Assembly (NCBI RefSeq): GCF_900116645.1
Contig: NZ_FPBO01000015.1
Location: forward strand, 101,817-165,816
From: Pseudoduganella namucuonensis
GTDB taxonomy: Bacteria > Pseudomonadota > Gammaproteobacteria > Burkholderiales > Burkholderiaceae_D
Direction of reading: 5' to 3'
DNA: 64,000 bases
Each line of letters begins with the position of its first letter. The stretch's first letter is position 1. Position numbers and translations under genes: made by a program. Below, piece after piece: positions 9,294 to 17,595 of the stretch. The notes below the pieces were generated by a model. That model did no database searches. It had not been told where the DNA came from and saw only the letters and a list, made by a program, of their open reading frames with translations.

Positions 9294-9901
9294 GTTTCGC
9301 AGCGCACGTTCCACGCCGTGAGTTCGCGTCCGCGCTTGCGCACCGACACCACCGCATCCCCTCCCCGCTCGCCGCGGTAGGTGAAGCGGTAGTAGCCGTC
9401 GGCTCCCATGCCCACTGCGGCCAGCTTGAACTTGTGCGCGCGTATCGGCGCGCATTGCGTGTTGCCCGCGAAGAGCAGGCGCGCGCCCTGCAGCACCTGG
9501 CCCTGCCGCTCCAGCACCGTGACGATGTCCCTGTCCCCGATCTCGCTCCTGAGCTCCACGCGTTCGGGCGATACACCGCAGTCGCTGGCGCGGTCCAGCC
9601 ACGCGTGGCGCGCCTCGCCGCCGCTGGCGCTCCAGCGCCCGCCGTCGTAGGCGTAGGGCGTGCGGCGCGCGAGGCACAGCCGCCACGCGCCGCGCTGCGG
9701 CCTGGTCTCGGCCCACGCCGCCACGCGCCATTCGCGCGCGCCCTCGTCCCGCCGGATATCGAACACGGGCTTGAGGTCGGCGCCGCCCGCCTGTTTCAGG
9801 AAGGCCGCGAAGGACTTGATTTCGTCGGGGGTGGCCTGGCGCGTCTCCGCCCGCGCCGCGGCCGCGCACACCAACAGCGTGATGGCCGGCAGCATCCTCA
9901 T
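9290..9901 (-). CDS. Secreted hypothetical protein (203 aa)
   Basis: It has a clear signal peptide (MRMLPAITLLVCAAAARAE). The mature part has no recognised domain; it is charged, with scattered Trp and Cys residues (RLCLARRTPYAYDGGRW; GNTQCAPIRAHKFKL). It reads toward the helicase gene and the two stop codons overlap. Its start codon overlaps the stop of a 25-codon ORF upstream, so translation may be coupled. Probably periplasmic. Confidence 0.7.
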   Translation of the reverse strand: MRMLPAITLLVCAAAARAETRQATPDEIKSFAAFLKQAGGADLKPVFDIRRDEGAREWRVAAWAETRPQRGAWRLCLARRTPYAYDGGRWSASGGEARHAWLDRASDCGVSPERVELRSEIGDRDIVTVLERQGQVLQGARLLFAGNTQCAPIRAHKFKLAAVGMGADGYYRFTYRGERGGDAVVSVRKRGRELTAWNVRCET

Positions 9902-9975
9902 TGAACGCCGATCCCGATCACGGTCACGCCGGTCGTCACTTGGCCGGCCGCGTTGTTGGCGTGCTTGTTGTCCAT
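9898..9975 (-). CDS. Candidate 25-aa peptide coupled to the secreted protein
   Basis: An ATG with GGGGAG about 7 bases upstream opens a 25-codon frame that ends in TGA inside the ATG of the next gene (ATGA overlap). The peptide starts MDNKHANNAAGQ, then has a Val/Thr/Gly/Ile-rich tail (VTTGVTVIGIGVQ). It has no signal sequence. The overlap and ribosome-binding site argue that it is translated; it could be a leader peptide or a small functional peptide. No family recognised. Confidence 0.4.
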   Translation of the reverse strand: MDNKHANNAAGQVTTGVTVIGIGVQ

Positions 9976-10065
9976 CTTGATACTCCCCGGTCGATTCAAA
10001 TTGTTTTTGCGGCGGCGGTGGTGATAATGCCCCAGACCAGCTGTTCGCGCCAGACTCCGGCGGGG

Positions 10066-10102
10066 AAAAGGAAAGGGCTCAGACCTTGCGGTGTGAGCCC
10101 TT
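10066..10102 (-). terminator. Rho-independent terminator after the 53-aa gene
   Basis: A 9-bp perfect stem (AAGGGCTCA / TGAGCCCTT, arms 10073-10081 and 10094-10102) is followed on the minus strand by a TTTCCTTTT tract. It sits just downstream of the small gene at 10128-10289. Confidence 0.7.
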
Positions 10103-10127
10103 GTGGGGAGGTGGCGCGGCGGAACTT

Positions 10128-10289
10128 TCAAGAACGCCCTCCGCTATTCATCTTTTGATCGTACATCATCAGGCCCCAGCCCAGCTGGCGGCGGATTTCC
10201 TCGGGCGTGGGCGGCGGCTTGACTTCCTGCGAGCGGCGTTCGAGATATTCACGCACCACGTATTTGGATGGGTGGTTTGTCTGTGTCAT
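10128..10289 (-). CDS. Small hypothetical protein (53 aa)
   Basis: An ATG with a strong GGAGGT ribosome-binding site opens a 53-codon frame that is followed by a terminator hairpin, so it looks like a complete small transcription unit. The sequence is hydrophilic (HPSKYVVREYLERRSQEVK), with a central KPPPTPEEIRRQLGWGL segment that would form an amphipathic helix. There is no signal peptide. I do not recognise the family. Confidence 0.65.
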   Translation of the reverse strand: MTQTNHPSKYVVREYLERRSQEVKPPPTPEEIRRQLGWGLMMYDQKMNSGGRS

Positions 10290-10605
10290 GATGACCTCCG
10301 TTTTTGTATTAGTAACGCCAGCCTGCGATCCAGTAAGACGCCAGAGCCAGCCTACGACTTTGGAATTGGTGCCGGTTCTCGAGGCGTCCGGCCCACCTGC
10401 GGTTGAGAGTGGGTGCAGCGGGTTTCGCTACACTGTTCATCAATCACGCAAGTCCATCTTATGCCTGCGACCCGCCAGGGACCGTACGTTGACGCACACT
10501 TATCCCGTCGATTGTTTGAGGCAGGTCAAAATGCTGTAGGACGGAATCCTGTCTATTTGCGCGCGCAGGATTACACCGGTTTTCCGGCGCGTTTTCGAGG
10601 GGCTT
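10290..10605. other. Intergenic stretch without a convincing gene
   Basis: These 316 bases lie between the start of the 53-aa gene and the end of the LysR gene. They should hold the minus-strand promoter of the small gene. No good ORF with a ribosome-binding site and no clear terminator were seen. Confidence 0.5.
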
Positions 10606-11487
10606 TCACAGCTTCCGCTGCAGGAATTCGAGGAAGCAGGCGATGCGCTGGGCGAGCTGCGTGTTGCGGTAGTAGACGGCGTGGATCTGCTGCTTGTAGC
10701 CGGTGCCGTGCTCCCGCAGCAGCGGCACCAGGCGGCCCGCCGCGATGTCGGCGCGCGTCATGAAGTCGGCCAGGCAGACGATGCCCTGGCCTTGCAGCGC
10801 CAGCTGGCGCAAGGTCTCTCCGCTGGAGGCGGTGAGCGCCGGCGCCACTTGCAGGCTGTTGCCGGCCGCGTGGCGCAGCGGCCACACATTGCCCTGTTCG
10901 TATTGCGCGAAGCCGAGCAGGCCATGCTGGCGCAGGTCCTCCGGGGCGGCGGGCGCGCCGTGGCGCGCCAGGTAGTCCGGGCTGGCCAGCACGTGCAGCG
11001 GACTGGCGCTCAGGGCGCGCGCGTGCAGCGTGGAATCGGTGAGCGCGCCGATGCGGATGGCGATGTCGGTGCGGTGCTCTATCAGGTCGGCGATCTGGTC
11101 GTTGCTGGTCAACTCCAGGCGGATGGCCGGATACAGGGCGCGGAACTCGGCCACGTGCGGCACCACGCAATGCAGCATGAAGGGCGAGGCCGCGTCCACG
11201 CACAGGCGGCCGGCCGGCTGCTGGCGGCGCATGCGGATGGTTTCCTCGGCCTGTTCCATGGCGCCCAGGATGGCGCGCGCCCGCTCCAGGAACAGCTGGC
11301 CCTCCTCGGTCAGCTCCATGCGGCGCGTGGTACGCGTGAGCAGCGTGGTGGCCAGCTTTTCCTCCAGGCGCGACAGCGCGCGGCTGACGCCGGACGTGGT
11401 CTGCCCCAGGTGCACGGCGGCCGCGCTCAGCGTGCCGCTGTCCACCACGGCCGCGAAAATCCTCAGGTCGTCCGAATTGATATCCAC
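10606..11487 (-). CDS. LysR-family transcriptional regulator
   Basis: The 293-residue protein has an N-terminal helix-turn-helix (LRIFAAVVDSGTLSAAAVHLGQTTSGVSRALSRLEEKL) and a substrate-binding domain with the AIRIGALTDSTLHARAL segment typical of the YafC/DmlR-like subgroup. It is divergent from the PEP-CTERM gene, with a 226-base shared intergenic region containing AT-rich stretches. No metabolic partner is adjacent, so its regulon is unknown. Confidence 0.9.
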   Translation of the reverse strand: MDINSDDLRIFAAVVDSGTLSAAAVHLGQTTSGVSRALSRLEEKLATTLLTRTTRRMELTEEGQLFLERARAILGAMEQAEETIRMRRQQPAGRLCVDAASPFMLHCVVPHVAEFRALYPAIRLELTSNDQIADLIEHRTDIAIRIGALTDSTLHARALSASPLHVLASPDYLARHGAPAAPEDLRQHGLLGFAQYEQGNVWPLRHAAGNSLQVAPALTASSGETLRQLALQGQGIVCLADFMTRADIAAGRLVPLLREHGTGYKQQIHAVYYRNTQLAQRIACFLEFLQRKL

Positions 11488-11713
11488 GCGCGCTCCACCA
11501 TGTCCATGGCCCCGATTATATGTGATGACCCAGCGGCTACTATATTGCTACGCTGCACCGCAACACATTACATTAATGAAGTAATTTTAAAGCGAGCTGT
11601 GCTACATTATCAAGGTTGGTAGATAGGAAAACTTGCTTGAAAGACATTAAACTGTGATGGGGATTGCAGTTTTCCGTCTACCGGCGACGTTTCCACATCT
11701 AGAGGGGTATCAC

Positions 11714-12268
11714 ATGACGAAAACCTTATTCAGCAAGGCTACGGCCTCGCTGCTGCTGTCGGCCGGCCTGTTGGCAAGCCAGGCGGCAAGCGCGGACGTG
11801 CTGGTTTTCGACGAGTCTGGCAACGCCACGTTCGGTGTCACGCACACCGACGCCGGCAGCTATACCGACGAATTCCTGTTCAGCGTGGCCGCTGAAAGCG
11901 AGGGCTGGGCCAGCGGAACGGCCATAGCCGGCAAAACCCTCGTTGGCGCAAGCCGGCTCTTCAACTACGGCCTCACCAGTATCGGATTTTTCCAGGTGAA
12001 CGCCGACAGTACCCGCACCTTGCTGGGCACTGGCTTCAGCGGTGGCGGCACGGCCGATTTCTTTCCGGCCGGCAAGCTCACCGCAGGGAACTACGGCTTC
12101 ACCGTCCAAGGGCAAACGACTTTGAATGGCCTGGGCGGTTCTTACGCGGGCAACCTGAACCTGGTCACCGCCCCCGTCCCCGAACCGGCAAGCTACGGCA
12201 TGCTGGCCGCGGGACTGGGCATGCTGGCGTTCACCGCGCGCCGCAAGAAGAACGAGAAGCTCGGCTGA
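11714..12268 (+). CDS. FxDxF-type PEP-CTERM exported protein
   Basis: A signal peptide (MTKTLFSKATASLLLSAGLLAS, cut after ASA) is followed by a beta-rich domain with YTDEFLFSV, which fits the FxDxF motif. The protein ends with the tripartite PEP-CTERM signal: VPEPASYG, a hydrophobic helix (MLAAGLGMLAFTA) and the basic tail RRKKNEK. Such proteins are sorted by exosortase EpsH and linked to exopolysaccharide or biofilm. No exosortase is in the window. The ATG at 11714 follows AGAGGGG and is preferred over the upstream in-frame start. A terminator follows. Confidence 0.88.
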   Translation: MTKTLFSKATASLLLSAGLLASQAASADVLVFDESGNATFGVTHTDAGSYTDEFLFSVAAESEGWASGTAIAGKTLVGASRLFNYGLTSIGFFQVNADSTRTLLGTGFSGGGTADFFPAGKLTAGNYGFTVQGQTTLNGLGGSYAGNLNLVTAPVPEPASYGMLAAGLGMLAFTARRKKNEKLG

Positions 12269-12280
12269 GTTCCTGTTGTG

Positions 12281-12335
12281 CCTGCAATCCGCGCCGCGCG
12301 GGTTGCAGGCCCTTTCCCTTCCCATTTTCTTTCCG
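12281..12335 (+). terminator. Rho-independent terminator of the PEP-CTERM gene
   Basis: A 13-bp stem with one G-U pair (12281-12293 with 12297-12309, CCTGCAATCCGCG / CGCGGGTTGCAGG) is followed by a pyrimidine-rich tract with TTTT. Confidence 0.6.
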
Positions 12336-12425
12336 ATACAGCCTTCCGGGCAGGTATGCAAAATTTGCAACTCGTCGCTTGCGATTTTTGCTAACATCGC
12401 CGTTCCCAGCCCTACAGGAGGTTAT

Positions 12426-13511
12426 ATGGTCCACCAGAAGACGGCCCGTTTCATGGCCGCGTTGTTTGCAATGTTGATGATTTCCGGCGCACCCGCGCTG
12501 GCCGAGCAGGCCGCACCCAAGCTGGCCAATGTCACCATCCTCGCCACCGGCGGCACCATCGCCGGTAGCGGTGCCACTTCCACCACCACCGTCGGCTACA
12601 CCGCCGCCACCGTCGGCGTGCAGCAGCTGATCCAGAGCGTTCCCGAACTGGCCAAGGTGGCCAATGTGACGGGCGAGCAAGTATTCCAGATCGCCAGCGA
12701 AAGCATGACCAACGAACACTGGCTGGCGCTGGCCAAGCGCGTCAACGCGCTGCTGACGCAGAGCAACGTGGACGGCGTCGTCATCACGCACGGCACCGAT
12801 ACGATGGAAGAGACCGCCTACTTCCTGAACCTGGTCGTCAAGAGCCGCAAGCCGGTGGTGCTGGTGGGCGCGATGCGTCCTTCCACCGCCATGTCCGCCG
12901 ACGGCCCGATCAACCTGTACAACGCGGTGCTGCTGGCCGCCCATCCGGATGCGGTGGGCAAAGGCGTGCTGGTGGCCATGGGCGACCAGATCCACGGCGC
13001 GCGCGACGTCTCCAAGACCAACACCTCGACCCCGGACGCGTTCAAGACCACCGAACTGGGCATGCTGGGCTACCTGCAGGGCGGCAAACCGTTCTTCTAC
13101 CGCGTATCCACCCGCAAGCACACGGCCGACAGCGAATTCGACATCGGCGGCCTGACCGCCCTGCCGCAGGTCGACATCGTGTACGGCTACGCCAACATGA
13201 ACTCCGTGGCGCTGGACGCCTTCGTCGCCGCCGGCGCCAAGGGCGTGATCCACGCCGGCGTGGGCGACGGCAGCCTGGCCGCCAGGGTCAAGCCGGCGCT
13301 GAGCGCGGCGCGCCAGAAGGGCGTCGTCATCGTGCGTTCCAGCCGCGTCGGCCAGGGCATCCTGGCGCGCAACGGCGAGGCCAACGACGACCAGCTGGAC
13401 TTCGTGGTGTCGGACACGCTGTCGCCGCAGAAGGCGCGCATCCTGCTGATGCTGGCGCTGACCAAGACCAGCGACACCAAGGAACTGCAGCGCCTGTTCT
13501 ACGCCTACTAA
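12426..13511 (+). CDS. ansB: Periplasmic type II L-asparaginase
   Basis: The 361-residue precursor starts at an ATG preceded by AGGAGG. A signal peptide covers about residues 1-26 (ending ALAEQA). Type II asparaginase motifs are present: ILATGGTIAG with the nucleophilic Thr, HGTDTMEETAYFL with the second Thr-Asp pair, and VGAMRPSTAMSADGPINLYNA for the catalytic Lys-loop region and substrate contacts. The enzyme hydrolyses L-asparagine (often also glutamine) to aspartate and ammonia in the periplasm. It is a monocistronic unit between the PEP-CTERM terminator and a convergent gene. Confidence 0.95.
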   Translation: MVHQKTARFMAALFAMLMISGAPALAEQAAPKLANVTILATGGTIAGSGATSTTTVGYTAATVGVQQLIQSVPELAKVANVTGEQVFQIASESMTNEHWLALAKRVNALLTQSNVDGVVITHGTDTMEETAYFLNLVVKSRKPVVLVGAMRPSTAMSADGPINLYNAVLLAAHPDAVGKGVLVAMGDQIHGARDVSKTNTSTPDAFKTTELGMLGYLQGGKPFFYRVSTRKHTADSEFDIGGLTALPQVDIVYGYANMNSVALDAFVAAGAKGVIHAGVGDGSLAARVKPALSAARQKGVVIVRSSRVGQGILARNGEANDDQLDFVVSDTLSPQKARILLMLALTKTSDTKELQRLFYAY

Positions 13512-13556
13512 CGGCCGATCGCCACCGGCGGCGGCCCGCCGCCGGTGGCCCCCGCC

Positions 13557-14741
13557 TCACGGCATCGCTTCAAACAGCAGCAACTGCGTCACCTGCGTGG
13601 CGCTGAAATTATCGTCCGATACCAGCACCAGGGTGTCGTGGCCATTGGCCAGCCTGGGCCCCCACGCCATCCCCTCCAGATTATCCCGCCGCGCCAGCGG
13701 CAGCCGGTCGACATCGAGCACCAGCCTTTTGCGCGCCGCCACATAGGCCGCGCCGGACAAGGCCGCGATGCGCTGGATATCGGTGGCGCCCCCCGTGTCC
13801 ATCTCATACAGCCGCACATGGAAATGGAAGCGCCCCTCGGCGTCCTGCCTGCCGGCGCGCTCCAGTACATACAGGCGCCGCTCGTCCAGCGCCAGGATTT
13901 CGGCAATGCCGTTGTCGGCCGGCCTCCCCGGCGCGGCGGCGTGGGGAATCGCGTCCAGCGGATAGGCGTACTGCGCCAGCACCTTGCCGCCCCGGTCCAG
14001 CCGCGTGATGCGCGCCACCGCCCCCGCCTCCGTCGTGGGGGGCGCGCCATCCTGGTACAGCGTCGATTCGGCGGCCAGCCAGAGCGAGGCGCCGTCCGGC
14101 GCGAAGTCCAGGCCCTCGAACACCCGGTTGTCGCGCGCGCCGTATTCGCGCCCGGGCCAATAGCGGAACATCTCGGGCACCGGCAGCGTGGCGGAGCCGC
14201 CGCCACCGGAATGGCGCACCCAGGGCTGCCAGCCCCGCCCGCGGTCGCCCTCGCTGGCGTACCAGATGCCGCCGTCCAGCGGGTCGTGGCGCACCGTTTC
14301 GATGTCCGGCGCCTCGCCATCGGGATGGGCGAAAAAGCGCACGCCGGTCAGCGTCGCCGCCTTGAACGCCCGCGCGTCGTAATCGAGGCGCGCCGTGTAG
14401 TAGCGCGCCGGGCTGTGCTCCGAGCGGTCGTCGCTGGCCAGCACCCACTCGCCGCCGGCGGGATCGTAGGCGATGCCGGACAGGCCGCCCACCACCGTCC
14501 CCATGAAGGCCATGCGCGGCGGCAGGCGCTGCTCGCCGATGAAGCGCAGGCTGGCGCCGGGGACGTGCGCCGCCGCGCCGCGCCGCGGGGCCTCGGGCAT
14601 GCCGGCGCAGCCGGCCAGCGACGAGGCCAGCAAACAAGCCGCCACACAAGCCGCCAAATAAGCCGCGGAACAAGGCGCCAAACACGCCAGCGCGGCGGCC
14701 GGCGCGCGGCCCGGCCGCGGCATGGCCGGGCGGCGGCTCAC
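13557..14741 (-). CDS. Esterase-like/phytase-like beta-propeller lipoprotein
   Basis: The 394-residue product begins with an unusually long Ala/Cys-rich leader and a lipobox (SLAGC, lipidated Cys near residue 46). A phytase-like (PF13449-type) beta-propeller follows: GGLSGIAYDPAGGEWVLASDD, PDIETVRHDPLDGGIWYASEGD, FEGLDFAPDGASLWLAAES, DNLEGMAWGPRLANG. The family is annotated as having esterase-like activity; the substrate is unknown. The first codon is a GTG overlapping the nucleoside hydrolase stop (GTGA); an ATG at 14723 is an alternative. As the last gene of the nucleoside locus, it may release phosphate or cleave a nucleotide-linked substrate before import. Confidence 0.8.
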   Translation of the reverse strand: MSRRPAMPRPGRAPAAALACLAPCSAAYLAACVAACLLASSLAGCAGMPEAPRRGAAAHVPGASLRFIGEQRLPPRMAFMGTVVGGLSGIAYDPAGGEWVLASDDRSEHSPARYYTARLDYDARAFKAATLTGVRFFAHPDGEAPDIETVRHDPLDGGIWYASEGDRGRGWQPWVRHSGGGGSATLPVPEMFRYWPGREYGARDNRVFEGLDFAPDGASLWLAAESTLYQDGAPPTTEAGAVARITRLDRGGKVLAQYAYPLDAIPHAAAPGRPADNGIAEILALDERRLYVLERAGRQDAEGRFHFHVRLYEMDTGGATDIQRIAALSGAAYVAARKRLVLDVDRLPLARRDNLEGMAWGPRLANGHDTLVLVSDDNFSATQVTQLLLFEAMP

Positions 14742-15652
14742 GGCAAGGTGCCGATGGCCGCGCGGACCAGCGCCAGCAGGGCGTCGTTGCGCACGGCGGT
14801 CATCGCCATGGCGTTGGCCTGGTGCCCGCCGTCCATCATCTCGCCGAAGCGGGCCAGCACATGGCCGGCGGTGGCGCCGGGACGCCAGTCCACCTCCAGG
14901 TGGCAGGGTTCGCCGGTGAACAGGGTCTCGTCCAGCAGCCAGGCCACCGGGCAGGCGTCGTGCAGCAGCGGGTCCAGCGCCGCGTAGGCCCGCAGCATGG
15001 CGGCGGCCGCGCGGCCGCAGGCCGTGTCCAGCTCACCGAAAGAGCCTATCCACGACGGCGACATGATGGCCGAACTGGTGACGTCCAGCGGGAACAGCAT
15101 GGTGTTGGCGCCGCTGGCCAGCACCATCTCCGCCGCCACCGGGTCGGCGTAGAAATTGAACTCGGCGGCCGGCGTGACATTGCCCGGCACGCGCAGGGCC
15201 CCGCCCATGACCAGCAGCCGCCGCGCGCGTCGCAGGATGCCGGGCGCCAGGCTCTCGGCCAGCGCCAGGTTGGTCAGCGGGCCGACCGCCACCAGTTCCA
15301 CGCTGTGCGGCGGATGCGCCGCCAGCAGCTCGACCAGGCGCACGGCGGCATGGCCTTCCTGCACCGGCGCCGCCGCGCCCAGGTCGACGCCGCCCACGCC
15401 ATCCTCGCCGTGCACCAGGTTGCAGCGCGGCTCGGCGTAGCCCAGCGGGCGCGCCGCGCCGGCGTACACCGGCACCCGGCCCCGGCCGGCCAGGTCGAGC
15501 AGCCTGCGCGCGTTGACGGAGGTGGTCGCCACCGGGCGGTTGCCGGCCACGGTGGTGACCGCCAGCAATTCCAGCGCCGGGCTGCCGGCCGCCAGCAGCA
15601 GCGCCAGCGCGTCGTCTATGCCGGGATCGCAGTCGATAATGATGTGCCTCAT
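14738..15652 (-). CDS. Inosine-uridine-preferring nucleoside hydrolase
   Basis: The 304-residue protein opens with the calcium-binding signature IIIDCDPGIDDALALLLA of IU-nucleoside hydrolases. Further conserved segments are AVTTVAGNRPVATTSVNARRLLDL, VHGEDGVGG, LVAVGPLTNLALA, VMGGALRVPGNVTPAAEFNFYADPVAAEMV and HDACPVAWLL. It hydrolyses a nucleoside to base plus ribose, which would feed the adjacent ribokinase. Its ATG overlaps the ribokinase stop by four bases (ATGA), so this start is chosen over upstream ones. Confidence 0.93.
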   Translation of the reverse strand: MRHIIIDCDPGIDDALALLLAAGSPALELLAVTTVAGNRPVATTSVNARRLLDLAGRGRVPVYAGAARPLGYAEPRCNLVHGEDGVGGVDLGAAAPVQEGHAAVRLVELLAAHPPHSVELVAVGPLTNLALAESLAPGILRRARRLLVMGGALRVPGNVTPAAEFNFYADPVAAEMVLASGANTMLFPLDVTSSAIMSPSWIGSFGELDTACGRAAAAMLRAYAALDPLLHDACPVAWLLDETLFTGEPCHLEVDWRPGATAGHVLARFGEMMDGGHQANAMAMTAVRNDALLALVRAAIGTLP

Positions 15653-16569
15653 GCTTGCTCCTGTCCAGATGGGATGGCGGCGCAGCGCGCCGCGTCGATT
15701 TCCTGCCGCGACGGCTGCGCCGCCTGGGCGCCCCGGCGCGTGCACGCCAGCGACGCCGCCACGGCGGCGCGGTCCAGCGCCGCCTGGTAAGACCCGCCCG
15801 AGGCCACGGCGGCGGCGAACACGCCGGCGAAGGTGTCGCCGGCGCCGGTGGTGTCGAGCACCGTCACCTGCGGCGCCGGCGCGCGCAGCAGCGCGCCGTC
15901 GGCCTGCGCCAGCAGCGCGCCCTCCCCGCCCAGCGTGACCAGCACCGCGTTGCCGTGGCCGCGGGCCAACGCCAGCGCCAGCTCCGCAGGCGCGCCGCCG
16001 CGCCCGGCCAGCCGCGCCAATTCGCCCTGATTGACGATCAACACATCCACCGCCAGCAGATCCGGCGGCAGCGCGTCGCCCGGCGGCGAGGCGTTCAGCA
16101 TCACCAGGCAGCCCAGGGCGCGCGCGCGGCGGGCCAGCGCGGCGGTTTCGGCCAGGTCCGTTTCCAGCTGCAGCAACAGCACGCGGGTGGCGCGCAGCGC
16201 CTGGTCCGGCACCTGGGCGGCGCGCGCGGCCTGGTTGGCGCCCGGCGCCACCACGATGCTGTTTTCGCCTTGCGCGTCGAGCACGATCAGGGCCAAGCCG
16301 GTGGCCAGCCCCGCGATCACGTCCACGCCGCCGGTGTCGACGCCGGCCTGGCGCAGGCAGCGCAGCGCCGGCGCGCCGAACGCGTCGTCGCCGACGGCGC
16401 CGTAAAGGCGCACCGGCGCGCCGTAGCGCCGCGCCGCGTGGGCCTGGTTGGCGCCCTTGCCGCCGGGCGACAGCAGGCCCTGGCCGCCCAGCACGGTTTC
16501 GCCGGGCGCCGGCAGATGGCTGGCGGCGACGCTGATGTCGGCGTTGATGGAACCGAACACGGTGATCAT
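15649..16569 (-). CDS. rbsK: Ribokinase
   Basis: The 306-residue PfkB-family kinase has the ribokinase hallmarks: VFGSINADISV at the N-terminus, GGKGANQAHAARRYG (sugar binding), LQLETDL, LVNQGELARL-type segment and VLDTTGAGDTFAGVFAAA with the catalytic Asp in GAGD. It makes ribose 5-phosphate from ribose, the expected product of the nucleoside hydrolase encoded downstream. Both ends overlap neighbours by four bases, so it sits in the middle of a tightly coupled operon. Confidence 0.9.
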   Translation of the reverse strand: MITVFGSINADISVAASHLPAPGETVLGGQGLLSPGGKGANQAHAARRYGAPVRLYGAVGDDAFGAPALRCLRQAGVDTGGVDVIAGLATGLALIVLDAQGENSIVVAPGANQAARAAQVPDQALRATRVLLLQLETDLAETAALARRARALGCLVMLNASPPGDALPPDLLAVDVLIVNQGELARLAGRGGAPAELALALARGHGNAVLVTLGGEGALLAQADGALLRAPAPQVTVLDTTGAGDTFAGVFAAAVASGGSYQAALDRAAVAASLACTRRGAQAAQPSRQEIDAARCAAIPSGQEQA

Positions 16570-17558
16570 GCCCCGCTCCCCGCGGCCGCCGGCGCCGTCG
16601 TCCGTGCGGGCGTGCCCCCCGCCTCCCGCGCCAGCACCGCCTCCACGGCGGCGCGCGCCGGCAGCGCCGTGCGCGCGCCCAGCGCGGCCACCGTGCAGCT
16701 GGCGGCGGCGCAGGCGAAGCGCAGCGCCCGCGCCAGATCGGCGCCGCCGCGCCAGGCCGCCAGGAAGGCGGCGTTGAAGCTGTCGCCGGCGCCGGCGGTG
16801 TCGACCACCGTGGCGGGAAACGCGTCCTGGGAGGCGAAGTCGCCGGCGCTGGCGGCCATCGCCCCGGCCGCGCCCATGCTCACCACCACCAGGCGCGGTC
16901 CCAGGGCCAGCACGGCGCGCATCGCCGTCTCGCCGGGCGCCATGCCGGTGCCGGCCTCGAAGCCGGCCTGGTTGAAGAACACGATGTCGGCGCGCGAGGC
17001 GCGCAGGCGCATGGCCGGCACGTCCGGCGCCACCGCCGCCTCCAGGTCGATCGCGACCAGGGCGCCGTGCCGCCGCGCCAGCGTGCTCAGCAAATCGAAC
17101 TCCTCCAGGCCGTAGGGCATGGCGTACACCAGCTCGGCCCGCGCCACCGCCTCGGCCAGTTCCAGCGGGTCCGGCGGCGCCGCCGCCATCGGCTGGTAGA
17201 TCACCGACTTCTCGCCGCCCGGCGCGACGATGACGATGGCCGACGCCGAGGCCTCGCCGGCGTCGCGCCGCAGGCAGCCGTGGTCCACGCCGAACTGCTC
17301 GAACGAGGCGCGCAGCAGGTCGCCGTGGGGGTCCGCGCCGGTGCGGCCGTACACCGCGCTGCGCAGCCCCAGGCGCGCCGCCGCGCAGGCGACGTTGGCG
17401 GTGGTGCCGCCGGCCAGCACGCCGAGCGGCCGGCCCAGCACCTTGCCGCCCAGCTCCGGCGGCCGCTCGGCCGCCAGCACGATGTCGGCGCAGGGGTCGC
17501 CGTAGGACAGCAGTTGCCAGCGCCGCGGCGGCGGCGCCCCGTTTTCGGTTTGTCTCAT
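16566..17558 (-). CDS. PfkB-family carbohydrate/nucleoside kinase
   Basis: This ~330-residue kinase starts at an ATG with AGGAG eight bases upstream; an in-frame ATG six codons earlier lacks this spacing. PfkB motifs: LSYGDPCADIV, GGTTANVACAAARLG, GRTGADPHGD, VSMGAAGAMA and VVDTAGAGDSFNAAFLAAW with the catalytic GAGD Asp. It is clearly different from the neighbouring ribokinase. Together with the ADP-ribosylglycohydrolase-family gene and a GntR regulator it recalls the E. coli yegTUV-yegW set, where yegV is a PfkB kinase. The substrate is unknown, possibly a modified nucleoside or sugar. Confidence 0.88.
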   Translation of the reverse strand: MRQTENGAPPPRRWQLLSYGDPCADIVLAAERPPELGGKVLGRPLGVLAGGTTANVACAAARLGLRSAVYGRTGADPHGDLLRASFEQFGVDHGCLRRDAGEASASAIVIVAPGGEKSVIYQPMAAAPPDPLELAEAVARAELVYAMPYGLEEFDLLSTLARRHGALVAIDLEAAVAPDVPAMRLRASRADIVFFNQAGFEAGTGMAPGETAMRAVLALGPRLVVVSMGAAGAMAASAGDFASQDAFPATVVDTAGAGDSFNAAFLAAWRGGADLARALRFACAAASCTVAALGARTALPARAAVEAVLAREAGGTPARTTAPAAAGSGA

Positions 17559-17595
17559 GTCTATCGCTCCTGTCATCGGCCGTGTCGTCGCGCGC

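Noticed and set aside
6906..9869. 987-codon open frame opposite the helicase
   Set aside because: Arg/Gln/His/Ala-rich translation typical of antisense GC-rich shadows.
12276..12425. 50-residue N-terminal extension of the asparaginase
   Set aside because: It would begin inside the PEP-CTERM terminator and hide the signal peptide; the ATG at 12426 has AGGAGG.
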